Origin: Ichthyophis bannanicus
Taxonomy: Eukaryota; Chordata; Amphibia; Gymnophiona; Ichthyophiidae
Length of the DNA: 64,000 nt
Reading direction: 5' to 3'
NCBI GenBank assembly: GCA_033557465.1
Contig: JAWIIG010000039.1
Coordinates: 1,488,001 to 1,552,000, forward strand
Under the pieces are notes generated by a model. The model searched no databases. It saw nothing but the letters and a program-made list of their open reading frames with translations, and was not told where the DNA came from. Position numbers and translations under genes: made by a program. Position 1 is the first letter of the stretch. Every line of letters begins with the position of its first letter. Positions 1-10,108 of the stretch are shown one piece after another.

Positions 1-7
1 TCTACTT

Positions 8-195
8 AGCGTAGTTACTCACCTGTAACAGGTGTTCTCCAGGAGCAGCAGGAATCAGTCCTCACTTATGGGTGACGTCGGCGCCGACGGAGCCCTCGCG
101 GAGCAATTTTCCCCAGCTTTCAAAGAAAGCCTTTGGGAATTGCAGCGCGCATGCGCGGTCGTCTTCCCGCCCGAAGGTGCCATCTTAGCCAGTCA
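8..195. repeat. DIRS-A left inverted terminal repeat
   Basis: Positions about 30-195 are the near-perfect reverse complement of 5627-5788. The outer ~27 bases (AGCGTAGTTACTCACC...) are unique to this end, as is usual for the longer terminus of a DIRS element. The same outer bases recur inverted in the internal complementary region. Confidence 0.92.
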
Positions 196-281
196 GATGA
201 CATAGCTAAAAAAGACAGCATAAAAATTTGCAAAAAGAACATAAGCAGACGATTGCAACTCCAAGGGGAGGAGGGAGGGTA

Positions 282-378
282 GTGAGGACTGATTCCTGCT
301 GCTCCTGGAGAACACCTGTTACAGGTGAGTAACTACGCTTTCTCCAGGACCAAGCAGGAAGTCAGTCCTCACTTATGG
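282..378. other. DIRS-A internal complementary region
   Basis: The segment reads as the reverse complement of the left end (ending GTGAGTAACTACGCT) fused directly to the reverse complement of the right end (starting TTCTCCAGGACC). It is therefore a copy of the circle junction. In DIRS-1 this region templates completion of the termini during replication. It fixes both element ends to within a base or two. Confidence 0.93.
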
Positions 379-515
379 GACTCCCAAGCTCAAGGCTACC
401 GGAGACCCTAAGCACAAAAATGAGCTCCCTCTAGCTCAGCAGCACAGAAGGATAGAATCTTCGCTGAATTATCACCCACCGGTAGCCCACATCCGGGATG
501 GAGGGTAGGAGTTGC

Positions 516-1620
516 TCAGACCTCAAAGAGATTACGGAGGACTGCCTGTCCGAAAGCACTGTCCCTACGGGACTCCCTCTCGAGACAGTAATGGACCGCA
601 AAAGTCTGGCTCGAAGACCAAGTAGCGGCCCGGCAGATGTCTGCCAGCGGAACAGAGCGGAGGTAAGCCACTGACGTAGCCTTTGCCCGAACGCAATGAG
701 CCGTGACTCGACTTTCTAAGGAGAGTCCGGCTGCCCCATAAGCCCAAGAGATACAGTCCGCAACCCAGATGGACAGAGTACGCTTGGAGACCGGGAGCCC
801 CAATTTATTGGGGTCAAAAGACACAAAAAGCTGAGAAGCTTTACGGTGCTCCCGCGTACGGTCAAGGTAGAAGTTCAGAGCCCTTCTACAGTCCAGGGTA
901 TGGAGGACCGTTTCAGCTCGGCTGGAGTGTGGTCTGGGAAAGAAGGTTGGAAGTACCACCTCCTGATTGATGTGAAAAGGGGAGACCACTTTTGGAAGAA
1001 ATTTAGGGTGAGTCCGTAGGACTACCCTATTTTTGTAGAACCGAGTGTAAGGGGGATCAGACACGAGGGCCTGCAATTCACTTACGCGTCTAGCGGAAGT
1101 GAGGGCTATCAAGAACAGTGTTTTCCAAGACAGAAAACTGAGAGAACAGGTAGCCATAGGTTCAAAAGGCGGACAGGTGATCCGCTGCAACACCACATTC
1201 AGGTCCCAGTCAGGCGCTGGCGGGCGGAGAGGTGGTTTAAGGAGAAGGAGACCTCGGAGAAACCTCGCTACGAGAGGGTCATTGGAGAGAGGTCTGCCGT
1301 CCACTGGCACATGATGTGCTGAAAGAGCACTGAGGTGAACTTTGACGGAGTTGGACTTAAGTCCCAAATTAGAGAGGTGCAGCAAGTACTGCAAGATCAC
1401 CGACAACGGGCAGGAGAAGGGATCCTGAGACTGTTGGGTACACCAGACTGCAAAGCGACGCCATTTAAGGGCGTAGCATTTGCGGGTAGAAGGCCGTCGC
1501 GAAGCCAAGACGACCTCCTCCACCTCCGCTGGCAGGAGAAGGGGAGCAAGGACTACCCTCTCAGCAGCCAGGCCATGAGGTTGAGAGACCTGAGGTTGGG
1601 GTGCAGGAGGGACCCCTGAT
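516..1620 (-). CDS. DIRS-A tyrosine recombinase
   Basis: Last ORF of the element; it takes the place of the integrase used by LTR elements. The frame stays open far upstream over the RT gene, but recombinase-like sequence begins near 1620, overlapping the RT gene tail. The N-terminal core-binding part contains STRKCYALKWRRF. The catalytic part has SARRVSEL (first Arg), HCVR (His-x2-Arg; about 690-705), TWSSS, and a Tyr in VHYCL (about 590), so the expected catalytic set is present. It ends in AVLRNLFEV followed by a stop. The enzyme should insert a circular DNA copy by site-specific recombination, generally without target duplication. The true start is uncertain; expression may rely on the overlapping transcript. 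Confidence 0.9.
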
Positions 1621-3361
1621 CCTGAGTGAGGAGATCCGGTTGTACCCCCAGAGGGATTGGATCCTCCACCGCCAGTTGCAGCAGGAGCGGAAACCACGGC
1701 TGCCTGGGCCAGCGAGGGGCCACCAGGATCATGAAGGCTTTGTCTCGGAGAACCTTGAAAAGAGTCCGAGAGACTAGCGGGATGGGAGGGAACGCATACA
1801 GAAGGCTCCCCGACCATGAGATCAGAAAGGCGTCCGCCGCAACCCGAAGGGGGTGTGGCAGACGAGAGCAGAAGCGAGGAAGCTGCCGGTTGCGAGGACT
1901 GGCAAAGAGATCCATCGTGGGGAGGCCCCACTTGAGGAAGAGCTTCTGAACTGCCAAGGGATCCAGACGCCACTCGTGCGGCTGGAGGACCCTGCTGAGT
2001 TTGTCCGCAAGGCAATTGTCTCGGCCCGGGAGATAAACTGCCTTGAGGAGAATGCCGTGACTGACGGCCCAAGAGCAGAGCTTCTGAGCCTCCCGGCAGA
2101 GGAGAAAGGAGCCCGTGCCCCCCTGTTTGTTCACGTAGAACATGGCAACTTGATTGTCCGTCTGGACAAGGACGGACTGTTGGGAAGTCAGGTGGGAGAA
2201 GGCCTTGAGAGCTAGGCGGATCGCCCGGAGCTCCAGGAAGTTGATCTGCTGAGCAGACTCCCACGTGGTCCAGAGGCCCTGAGTACGCGCCTCTTGGCAA
2301 TGCGCTCCCCAGCCCAGGAGGGATGCATCGGTGGTCAGCACCCGGGTCGGCTGAGGTGACTGGAAGGGCATACCGAATGTCAGGTTCGGCTGCCGGAGCC
2401 ACCACCGGAGAGACAAGATCAGCGGCTCGGAAACGCGCACTAGGTCTGCGAGGCCGCCCGTGGCCTGTCGCCACTGCCGGCGGAGACACCATTGAGCAGA
2501 CCGCATATTCAGGCGGGCATTGGGGGTCACATGGACAGTGGAAGCCATATGGCCGAGCAGTCTCAGGAAGCGCCTGGCGGAGACCAGGGGCTGGCTGCGA
2601 AAGCGGTCGGCTAGGTCCATGAGCCGCTGAGCCCTGTCGAGCGGTAGATACGCTCGCGCCTGAGGAGTGTGCAGCCTTGCGCCGATGAACTCGAGATCCT
2701 GTGAGGGGAGCAAAGTGGACTTTGCGAAGTTTATGACAAAGCCCAAGTGCTGCAGCAGAGCCACCGTGCGGCACGTGGCGTTGGTGACCTCCTGAGCGGA
2801 CGCTGCTCTGATGAGCCAGTCGTCGAGGTACGGAAAGACATAGAGGCCGTGAAGCCGGAGATGGGCCGCCACGACCGCGAGACATTTTGTGAAGACTCGC
2901 GGTGCGGAGGACAGGCCAAAGGGTAGTACTCGGTACTGGTAATGATTTCCCGCCACCACAAACCGTAGGTATTGGCGGTGGCTTGGGTGGATGAGGATGT
3001 GCGTGTAGGCATCCTTTAGATCCAAGGAGCATAGCCAATCTCCCTGCTGGAGGTAGGGCAGAAGGATTCCAAGGGTAAGCATTTTGAACTTCTCCCGCAC
3101 AAGGAACTTGTTGAGGTTGCGCAAGTCCAGGATGGGTCTGAGGCCCCCTGTTCTCTTTGGTATTAGAAAATACCTTGAATAGAAGCCTTGACCCCTCAGG
3201 TGGTGTGGCACCGGTTCCACCGCCTGATCCTGCAGAAGACCTGCTAACTCCTGAAGGAGCAACTCCCTGTGCAGAGGGGGGCGCGGAGGCTCTCCCGGAA
3301 AATAGGAGGGAGGGACCTGATGGAAGTGGAGAAGGTAGCCTTCTCGCACGACCTGAAGCAC
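1553..3361 (-). CDS. DIRS-A reverse transcriptase, RNase H and methyltransferase-like polyprotein
   Basis: Uninterrupted 602-codon frame. The RT palm carries FLIPKRTGGLRPILDL, then SLDLKDAYTHI, and the catalytic box YLDDWL at about residues 178-183 (near 2812-2829); YLDD is typical of DIRS rather than the YMDD of many Gypsy elements. RNase H follows with TTDASLLGWG, NFLELRA and QTDNQVA supplying the acidic residues. The C-terminal third has MDLFASPRN and YAFPPIPL, resembling the Dam-like methyltransferase domain described in DIRS-group elements; whether it is active cannot be told. It overlaps the recombinase gene in another frame. The first Met is not near a recognisable RT boundary, so the real protein may start earlier. 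Confidence 0.92.
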   Translation of the reverse strand: MLQVVREGYLLHFHQVPPSYFPGEPPRPPLHRELLLQELAGLLQDQAVEPVPHHLRGQGFYSRYFLIPKRTGGLRPILDLRNLNKFLVREKFKMLTLGILLPYLQQGDWLCSLDLKDAYTHILIHPSHRQYLRFVVAGNHYQYRVLPFGLSSAPRVFTKCLAVVAAHLRLHGLYVFPYLDDWLIRAASAQEVTNATCRTVALLQHLGFVINFAKSTLLPSQDLEFIGARLHTPQARAYLPLDRAQRLMDLADRFRSQPLVSARRFLRLLGHMASTVHVTPNARLNMRSAQWCLRRQWRQATGGLADLVRVSEPLILSLRWWLRQPNLTFGMPFQSPQPTRVLTTDASLLGWGAHCQEARTQGLWTTWESAQQINFLELRAIRLALKAFSHLTSQQSVLVQTDNQVAMFYVNKQGGTGSFLLCREAQKLCSWAVSHGILLKAVYLPGRDNCLADKLSRVLQPHEWRLDPLAVQKLFLKWGLPTMDLFASPRNRQLPRFCSRLPHPLRVAADAFLISWSGSLLYAFPPIPLVSRTLFKVLRDKAFMILVAPRWPRQPWFPLLLQLAVEDPIPLGVQPDLLTQDQGSLLHPNLRSLNLMAWLLRG

Positions 3362-3463
3362 CCAGGCATCTGCGGTGATGCTGGACCACCTGTGGGCGAA
3401 GTGAACCAGCCGGCCTCCGGTGCTGGGGGGACCAGCGGGGGGGGAGAGGCTATGCTGAGCGAG

Positions 3464-5388
3464 TCAAAAACCCCCACCCTGCTGAGCAGGGGCTGGTGGT
3501 GCAGGCTTGGGGGCTTGCTGCCTACGGGACCCGTTACCCCGTCCCTTGGCCTGCTGGCCCTGTTGGGGAGCTGCAGGGGCCTGATAATGGGGGTATTGTT
3601 TGTAGGCAGCCGCCTTCCTCGGGTAAAAGGACTTTTTCCCCGAGCCCTTCTTTTTCTGGGAAGGGGCGGAGGTCTTCCTAGAAAGCCTGGTCCTGGTGAG
3701 AGTCTCAGTCTCAATTTGTGCAGCCTTTTCCGCCATGGGCTTGCCAAAGAGGTTTTCGCCTCGGCAGGGGACATCGACCAACTTGTCCTGTACCCAGGGC
3801 TCAAGGTCTGACGACTGAAGCCAAGCCTGTCGGCGGGCACCGATGCCGGCTGCGGCCACTCGAGCCGAGGCTTCAAAGCCATAATAGGCTGCTCGGGACA
3901 TGAACTTAGAGCATTCCCGAATGCCCGTGGACAAGGCTAGGAACCTCCGCAAGGGCTCCTCGGAGAGAGACCAGCGGAGAATCCGGCTAGCTCTTTAGCC
4001 AGATCCCGGAGATACATGCCCATGTATAGCTGGTAAGTCTGGACACGACATGCGAGCATAGAGCCCTGGAAGCACTTCTTGCCAAGGCCATCCAGGTTAC
4101 GGGCCTCCCTTCCAGGAGGCACCGAGGAGTGCATCTTCTGGCTCTTAAGACGATGCATGGCCGATTCCACTACCATGGAATGGTGTGGCAGCTGCGCCTT
4201 TTGAAAGCCAGGGCTCTTGCGGACCCGATAGATAGAATCGACCCGCTTGCTCAGGACCGGCGAGGAGGCCGGACTCTCCCACATGCGGAAGAGTAGTCGT
4301 TCCAGCATGGGAGGAACCGGCACAGTAAAGTGTTCCCTCGCGGGAGAGTCATACTGGAGGGCGTCGAGCTCTTCGGCTCGAGGCTCCTCCTCGGGATCCG
4401 CAGGGAAGGCCAAAGCCTTGGCCATATCCCTAACGAAGTCCGAGAACCGGGCATCCTCCGGGGGGGACTGCTTTCGAGGCTCGGACCCCGGTGAGTCCGA
4501 GGGGACACACCGAGTCCGGAAAGAATCAGGTGACTCTTCCTCCTCAGACTCCCAGACCGACTCCGACGAGGACTCGGTGGGGTCGGCCCGGGCAGGGTGC
4601 GGCGCCAGCCGCCCCGACGCCGAGGGAGTCGGCGTCGGCGACCTCGGTCCCGAACAGGAGGCCGAGGGCGACCTCGACCGAGGATCGACTCGAGTTCTCA
4701 TTGACTCGAGGATCGGCTCGGTCTCCGGGGTCGACTTGGACGTCGACGTCCCGGCGGTCGGGGCAGCGACGCCAGCGAAGCCAGCGAGCAGTGCCCTCTG
4801 CTGGTCCATGAAGGCAGACAGTCTGCTCTCCAAGGCCGTCAACCTGAGTCCGAGCTCAGGTGACCCAGCAGCCCCCGACTCGGGCTCCGACGGCGTCGGG
4901 CCCGACGTCGGCTGTCGCGGAGGCGAGTCCAGAAGGACCACAGGACTTACCCGGGCAGGCATCTCCGACTCCAGGCGAGGTCGCTTCGGGATGTGTTCCT
5001 TCTCCAAGGACCCGGGGCGGCTGTCGGGGCTATGCGACCTGGCCCTCGCGGAGCCAGGAGCGTCCACCGACGCCGCCCTCGCGGGTTTTTCCTTCCGACG
5101 ATGGTCCCCGGAGGGAGAACCCCGGTCGGAGGAGCTCCGGCGACGGTCCGAGCTGGAGCCTTTCGACACGGAGGCCTCCGACGAGGTCCGGGTACGGCTG
5201 GGGTCAGCGAAGATTCTCTCACGCTGATGCCGCCGACTTCTCAACGCCTTTGAGGACAGTTTGCTGCAGGGCCCACAGATCAGTTCCTCATGATCCGGGC
5301 CCAGGCAGCGGAGGCAAAAGTCGTGTGTGTCGGTTAGTGACATATTTCGGTCACACCGACCACACCGCTTAAACCCACTGGCAGCCAT
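3464..5388 (-). pseudogene. DIRS-A gag, one frameshift
   Basis: The nucleocapsid-like ORF opens at 5388 with MAASGFKRCGRC and a cysteine/histidine cluster (CGRC, CLRC, H, CGPC within the first ~45 residues) suggesting a zinc-binding head. A long Ser/Arg/Pro-rich linker follows, then a helical core (residues about 310-480). Around 3950-3985 the frame breaks by one base: the first frame ends at 3937 while the coherent continuation (RRFLALSTGI...) runs in another frame to 3464, ending in a basic Gly/Gln/Arg-rich tail. The function is inferred from position and composition, which match other DIRS gag genes. Whether the shift is decay or a programmed event cannot be decided from one copy. Confidence 0.82.
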
Positions 5389-5626
5389 CGGGGGAAAAAG
5401 GGCCCCTGCGAGGTCAAAGGACCGGGCTGCCAGGGAAAACGAAAACGAAAGCTGACTAAGTCAGAAAAACCGAAAAAAAGTAAGAGGACTCGAGACCGGC
5501 GTCGCGAGTCCGGGTGGGAAAGCGATCGGCGTCGAACCGAAAGAAAAAAGGATAAAATAAAGAAGAAAATCAACTTTTTCGCGGGGACAAGACGGGGACG
5601 TCTGTAGGGCTCCGCGGAAAAAAGAA

Positions 5627-5788
5627 GACTGGCTAAGATGGCACCTTCGGGCGGGAAGACGACCGCGCATGCGCGCTGCAATTCCCAAAGGCTTTCTTTG
5701 AAAGCTGGGGAAAATTGCTCCGCGAGGGCTCCGTCGGCGCCGACGTCACCCATAAGTGAGGACTGACTTCCTGCTTGGTCCTGGAGAA
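5627..5788. repeat. DIRS-A right inverted terminal repeat
   Basis: Reverse complement of about 30-195 at the left end, including the shared GGCGCCGACGTCACCCATAA block. It terminates at CTGGAGAA, as fixed by the internal complementary region. Confidence 0.92.
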
Positions 5789-6063
5789 CTGCCATTCCCA
5801 CTATCTGCTGGCGTGACCCCTTTCTGCCATCCCCAGCTTCACATCAATTTCCAGCTTCCAGCATCAGACGATTTCCTATCCCCACCCCTTAGTATCTGCT
5901 TTCTTGTTTCATCCCCAGTTTCTGTGTTAGCCCTCAACAATCTTATTCCATCCTACCCTTCTGTATCTATCTCCTAGCCCCATTCTCCTACTTTCCCAGC
6001 ATCTCTAAATTCTTCACAGAACGGAGGAGCTTGTTTTTTCATTACTGCCACTCTGCCTGCTCT
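5789..6063. other. Pyrimidine-rich unclassified stretch
   Basis: C/T-rich sequence with repeated CCATCCCC and CTTTCT words and no coherent coding or RNA signature. It may be a decayed simple repeat flanking the DIRS-A insertion. I see no gene in it. Confidence 0.4.
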
Positions 6064-6345
6064 GTACCAGCTCCGTCAAACTCTGGAATTCGTTACCGGA
6101 TGATGTAGCAAAAGCTGTTAGTATAGCTGGGTTTACAAAAGGTTTGGATAAGTTCTTGGAGGAATGGTCTATAAACCATCATTAAAGAGGACCTGGGAAA
6201 GCCACTGCTTACCCTGGGATGAGCACTGTGGAACCTGTGTGCCTCTTAGGGAACCTGCCAGGTACTTGGGGCCACTGTTGGAAATAGGATACTGGGCTTG
6301 TGGACCTTGGCCTACCCAGTAAGGCATTTCTTATGTTCTTAGTTC
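6064..6345 (+). mobile_element. CR1 LINE 3' end fragment
   Basis: Matches the C-terminus and 3'UTR of the CR1 copies at 31797-37272 and 37280-50180: it starts in the segment coding for the LWN-PDDV-KAVS-AGF tail, then the short 3'UTR (GGATACTGGGCTTG, TGGACCTTGG), and ends in the octamer-like tail TTCTTATGTTCTTA. It is a strongly 5'-truncated, mutated insertion. Confidence 0.85.
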
Positions 6346-7594
6346 AGGGCACAGAAAAACGACTCCCTGGTTCTCATATGACACAGGAAGTAGTTATTCT
6401 CAGATATTAATTTCTTCAGTGGGGCCAGCGGCCAGAGCCGTTGCAGTACAAGTAGAGCAGTGGAGTGTATAAACAAGTTCTCACTCCTCTGCAATGAATT
6501 TAAAGGTACCAGGCATGTAGGAGAATAAGGCTAAAGCTAGGAGCAGCTGATAGCCCCTGCCCCATTACAAATCTATGTATGGCCCCAATGATGTTACACA
6601 GATGCTCAGAGCCCTAAGAGCCAGATCCAGTTTTTTATTCACCATGGCAACCTGGTCTGTTGAGTCCTGCCATATGGAGAATATGATCAATCGCAAGAAT
6701 CTGTGCCTGATCAATTTTCCAAAGCTTTTTTCTGTTTGCTGTATATATTTAAAAGGTTTGTCCTTGAAATTGTGAAAGTGCCTGAGAATTTTTTCCTCAT
6801 CCCCTAACATTTATTATCTCCATCATGCTAAGAAGAAAACTAGACATATAGCATGCTCCGCTTTTCCTGGACAGTGTTAACCTACTGATTTCTTGGAGAA
6901 GTCAGATACAGATGGTCGTGAATAGAGGCCCCTTGGACTTCCACACCGAGGTCTCTGATCCCATGTGTCTAATGCCCTCCCTCTAGACCCTCCCCCTCCC
7001 TGCCCTGTTGTGGAGCATAAATGAATTTTTAAAAATCCATATTCTGGTGGGCCAGCAGCCCTCTAATCCACCCCTCCCCCCTTTAAGCCTTGATTTCAGG
7101 CTTCAAGGTACCTCTCTCTCCATGGAAACATTGACCACTAGAGACCCCGCCCCTTAAAAAAAATTATACGGAACCAGTTCCACTCTCCAAGATACCAAGT
7201 TACCTAAGGGTCCAGATGGCTATGAGGAAAGGAATGATTCCTGCTCACTCCTGCCACAGTGGTTCCCTATAGTAAAAGTGTGGCCGCTGACCCCTAGAAA
7301 TACTCATAATTCAATCACTTGGGGTCAGGCTGTCAAACTAAAGAACTAGGGGGACATTATTGTGAATTAGTTCATTGGCCCCTTTATGAAATTTCTTCTT
7401 TTGTTCTCTCCTGTATAAATAAGCAAATTTTTCCACTTTCCTGTTTCAGTTTTGCCTTCAGACATCTTGATTTTTCACAGAAGACAGACGTTTTGCTAAG
7501 GCAAAATTGTTAAAAATTTAAAAATATACAAAAAGCTGTTACATAACATAATCATGTCATTTGTTGGTCTAATAAAAGACAGCATAAGCTCAAA
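6346..7594. other. No recognised feature
   Basis: About 1.25 kb of mixed-composition sequence. Short open frames here carry no family motif. A C-rich patch lies around 6970-7110. I cannot assign it to a repeat family or gene. Confidence 0.5.
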
Positions 7595-7696
7595 GGGGTC
7601 TGTTTACTAAACGGCGCTAGCAGCTTCCGTGCGATATTGGGGCCACGGCTCCGATATCGCACGGAAGCCACTAGCGCTGCTTAGTAAACAGACCCC
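7595..7696. repeat. Foldback (MITE-like) palindrome
   Basis: Two ~50-base arms, each starting GGGGTCTGTTTACTAA from the outside, face each other with almost no loop (centre near 7645). They differ at only a handful of positions. Flanking CAAA and AAAG may be a short target duplication but are too simple to be decisive. It looks like a small foldback transposon or a processed hairpin element. Confidence 0.75.
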
Positions 7697-9165
7697 AAAG
7701 TATCATGGAACCTACATGGCAAGAAAGATTTTGGTCAGGGTGAAAAAATGAGGGGCTAAAAATATTAATCCCTTAAAATACATTTTTATTAGATTTATAT
7801 TGCAATTCATTTGATAAGAACAATAAACTATTGCTGGTTGTGTGGTTTAGACATCACACTTCTCAAGTGGGTAAAAACAAAATAAGGGATATGATAGAAC
7901 AGTTTCTTTTAGACACTGCTGTGACCATGTTCCTGCATACTCCTGTACTTTACAGTCTGGTCACCTTGGTATTTTACGTCAGACAGTTGATATATGGATA
8001 GAACACACTAGATAGAAAATTAACACTGAGATTACAGATTTCAATATCCAAAACCAGATTAGAATATTTAAATTACTAAACAAATAACTTTCTCAAAATA
8101 GAAACATTAAGCTTCTAAAATATCAGAAATGAACTTTCAGTGTAAATGAGCCTCCACAGTTTAAGAGCATGATAGAAACTTGGGAGGGAGGTGGTCTAGA
8201 CCAGTTAAGGAGGAGTCTCCATTATCAGTGTCTGATAAAGACTTGGGTGGGTGGGTTCAGTATAGATAAGTATTTTCCTTTATCAATGTGAAATACTGAT
8301 TAAGAAGTCTAATAAATATAAGAAAGTGCCCTTTATCAGCATGAGAGTCAGACTGGTTGTACAGCATAAATAAGAGTGGATATGTGCCATCCTACACAAG
8401 TATATTTAGCTTCTAACCTCAATTTCTCTAGAAACACAATAGATCAGACACAAGAATGCCCAGTTAGTTAGTTTTTTTAAATCAAGTCTGGATTATGTAC
8501 TTTGGAAAACACAGACACCAACATACTTTGTTAACACTCAGTTGACAATCTTATTGGATGGCATCTTCAGTAGGTCAATAATTGGTCAATGAGTCTTTCC
8601 TTGACCACACAGTATGCTGAACATGCATGAAAAGAGCTAGGACTTCAAGAAGTCAAAAGTGGAAAAGAAAATGCCCCACAGAGAACCCTTGAAGAGAGCA
8701 GAGAACTTTAATTTATATAGAAAGATCATTGCAGAGTAGAGGGAGCCACACTGTAATAGAAAGATCCCTGGAAGAGTGGGAAGTCTCTCTGCGACAGCTG
8801 GAAGTGTGAATACATGGAGAAACACACAACTTGGGGAAAAGTTCTGCTTTTATACAGATAAATACTATGGGAAAAATGGATCTGCTTTATACAGAGGAAG
8901 AGAAAGCAATATATGTGTGGGGGAGACAAGCTTTAAGTAAAGAGAGATTCCTAAAAAAATAGGAAAGACTGCTTGATAGAAAGATATTCCATTGAGAAAA
9001 TGTCTGCTGGGCATAGGAAGGGGAAAACTCAGATTTATACAAGGAAGGGGTTATCCGAAATGATAAAATCTGTGCTTTAGAGAAAGACTCTGAAAGGAAG
9101 GGAGGTACAACTTTATGTGGAGTTCTGGGAAGAAAGCGGAGGCTCAGGGATCCACACGTCCTGCC
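7697..9165. other. Unclassified, including probable 3'UTR of the ILVBL-like gene
   Basis: No further coding exon is evident. Sequence immediately left of 9166 should be 3'UTR for the minus-strand gene. Candidate polyadenylation signals on that strand are ATTAAA (complement of 8707-8712) and AATAAA (complement of 7785-7790). Between about 8700 and 9110 short words recur at irregular spacing (ATAGAAAGAT, CTGCTTTATACAG), a diffuse degenerate repeat. Confidence 0.45.
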
Positions 9166-9344
9166 TCATACAGATATAGATCCCTCTCGGAAGTTGGTCT
9201 TTCCAATCAGAACATTGATTAGGGTTGCGTTTCCTTTTCTGCACGCTTGCTGTGCTTCCTTGATGATGTCATTCATTCTGTCTTCCTGTTCCTTTGTCAG
9301 CAGAAACCCTTTAGCACCAAATCCTTCAGCAACAACATGGTAAT
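9166..9344 (-). CDS. ILVBL: ILVBL/HACL2-like, last coding exon
   Basis: The only host-gene exon I recognise. On the minus strand a splice acceptor (pyrimidine-rich, ...TTTTCATGCAG) ends at 9345, and the exon runs to a TGA at 9166-9168. The product segment starts YHVVAEGFGAKGFLL, contains INVLIGKTNF and ends REGSISV. This matches the C-terminal end of vertebrate acetolactate-synthase-like protein ILVBL (2-hydroxyacyl-CoA lyase 2), a thiamine-diphosphate enzyme of the endoplasmic reticulum that cleaves 2-hydroxyacyl-CoA in fatty-acid alpha-oxidation. The reading frame and conserved block are intact, which argues for a live gene rather than a processed copy. Earlier exons should lie to the right; I could not find any in the window. 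The assignment rests on remembered family similarity. Confidence 0.8.
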
Positions 9345-9788
9345 CTGCATGAAAATTGAGAGAAGTCAGGTTTCTACTAAAAGCAATCCTCAAAAGAGAA
9401 ACTATAAGCTGGAGTGCTGCCCTATTCGAGGTATCCTTAAGGGACGTCTGTGCTGATCCTGATTCTTCAATGATTAAACTGCTAAAGTGTAGTTACTCAC
9501 CTGTAATGGGTGATCTCCGGGAACAGCAGGAATCAGTCTTCACAGATGGGTATTGTCAGCACCGATGGAGCACATGTGGGCACGCTCCCCAGCCTCCAAT
9601 AGGAGAGCTTTGGGGAGCACTCCACTGCACATCTGTCTTCCCGTCTTCCTCACTGCTCTCCTCAGTTGTACTTGTAGCTGAGAGAGGAAAAAAAATTGTA
9701 CCCAACAGCTCCTAGGGAGGAGGATGGGATGTGAAGACTGATTCCTGCTGTTCTCGGAGATCACCTGTTACAGGTGAGTAACTACACT

Positions 9789-9906
9789 ATTGATTTATTT
9801 ATTTATTTAACAGCTCTTCTATACCGCACACTTTATTATCAGTGCGGCTTACATTTAACAATATAACTCTCAGACAGGAACAAATCTGTCCTGAGTTTAC
9901 ATATAA
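9789..9906 (-). mobile_element. L2-type LINE 3' tail inserted in DIRS-B
   Basis: On the minus strand it contains a CCGCACTGA...GTGTGCGG stem-loop followed by an AAATAAATAAAT tail, the 3' architecture of L2-group LINEs and their SINEs. ACTA flanks both ends (ctacACTA and ACTAtctcc), consistent with a target duplication. Removing the insert restores the DIRS-B circle-junction sequence. Confidence 0.75.
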
Positions 9907-10108
9907 CTATCTCCGGGAACCAACAGGAATGCAGTCTTCATAGATGGGACTCACTTGTTCCCGGGCACCAGACTGAGTATCTCCATGAGGCGAAAGAATG
10001 GCACCGTATAGGTATGGACACAACGTGGCCTCAGCGGATTTGAGTGCAGTAGATGAGAGCATGGAGCAAGGAGTCAGGTGCCAGAAGCATGAATGGTAGC
10101 AGTTGAGA

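Larger units (their letters stand above)
8..5788 (-). mobile_element. DIRS-type tyrosine-recombinase retrotransposon (DIRS-A)
   Basis: A near-complete 5.8-kb DIRS element read on the minus strand in the order gag, RT-RNase H-methyltransferase-like domain, tyrosine recombinase. It has inverted rather than direct terminal repeats, and an internal complementary region at 282-378 that joins the reverse complements of both outer ends. That is the diagnostic DIRS layout, used in the family to rebuild termini through a circular intermediate. Ends were set by matching the internal junction: the right end stops in CTGGAGAA (5788) and the left starts in AGCGTAGTT (8). RT and recombinase frames are open; gag carries one frameshift near 3950. 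It is therefore a young but probably not autonomous copy. The left flank lies outside the window, so the target site cannot be checked. Confidence 0.95.

Noticed and set aside
1621..3389. Upstream 600 codons of the open frame that ends in the DIRS-A recombinase
   Set aside because: It overlaps the RT gene in another frame, is Pro/Ser/Gly-rich and has no domain; only the part below about 1620 is recombinase.
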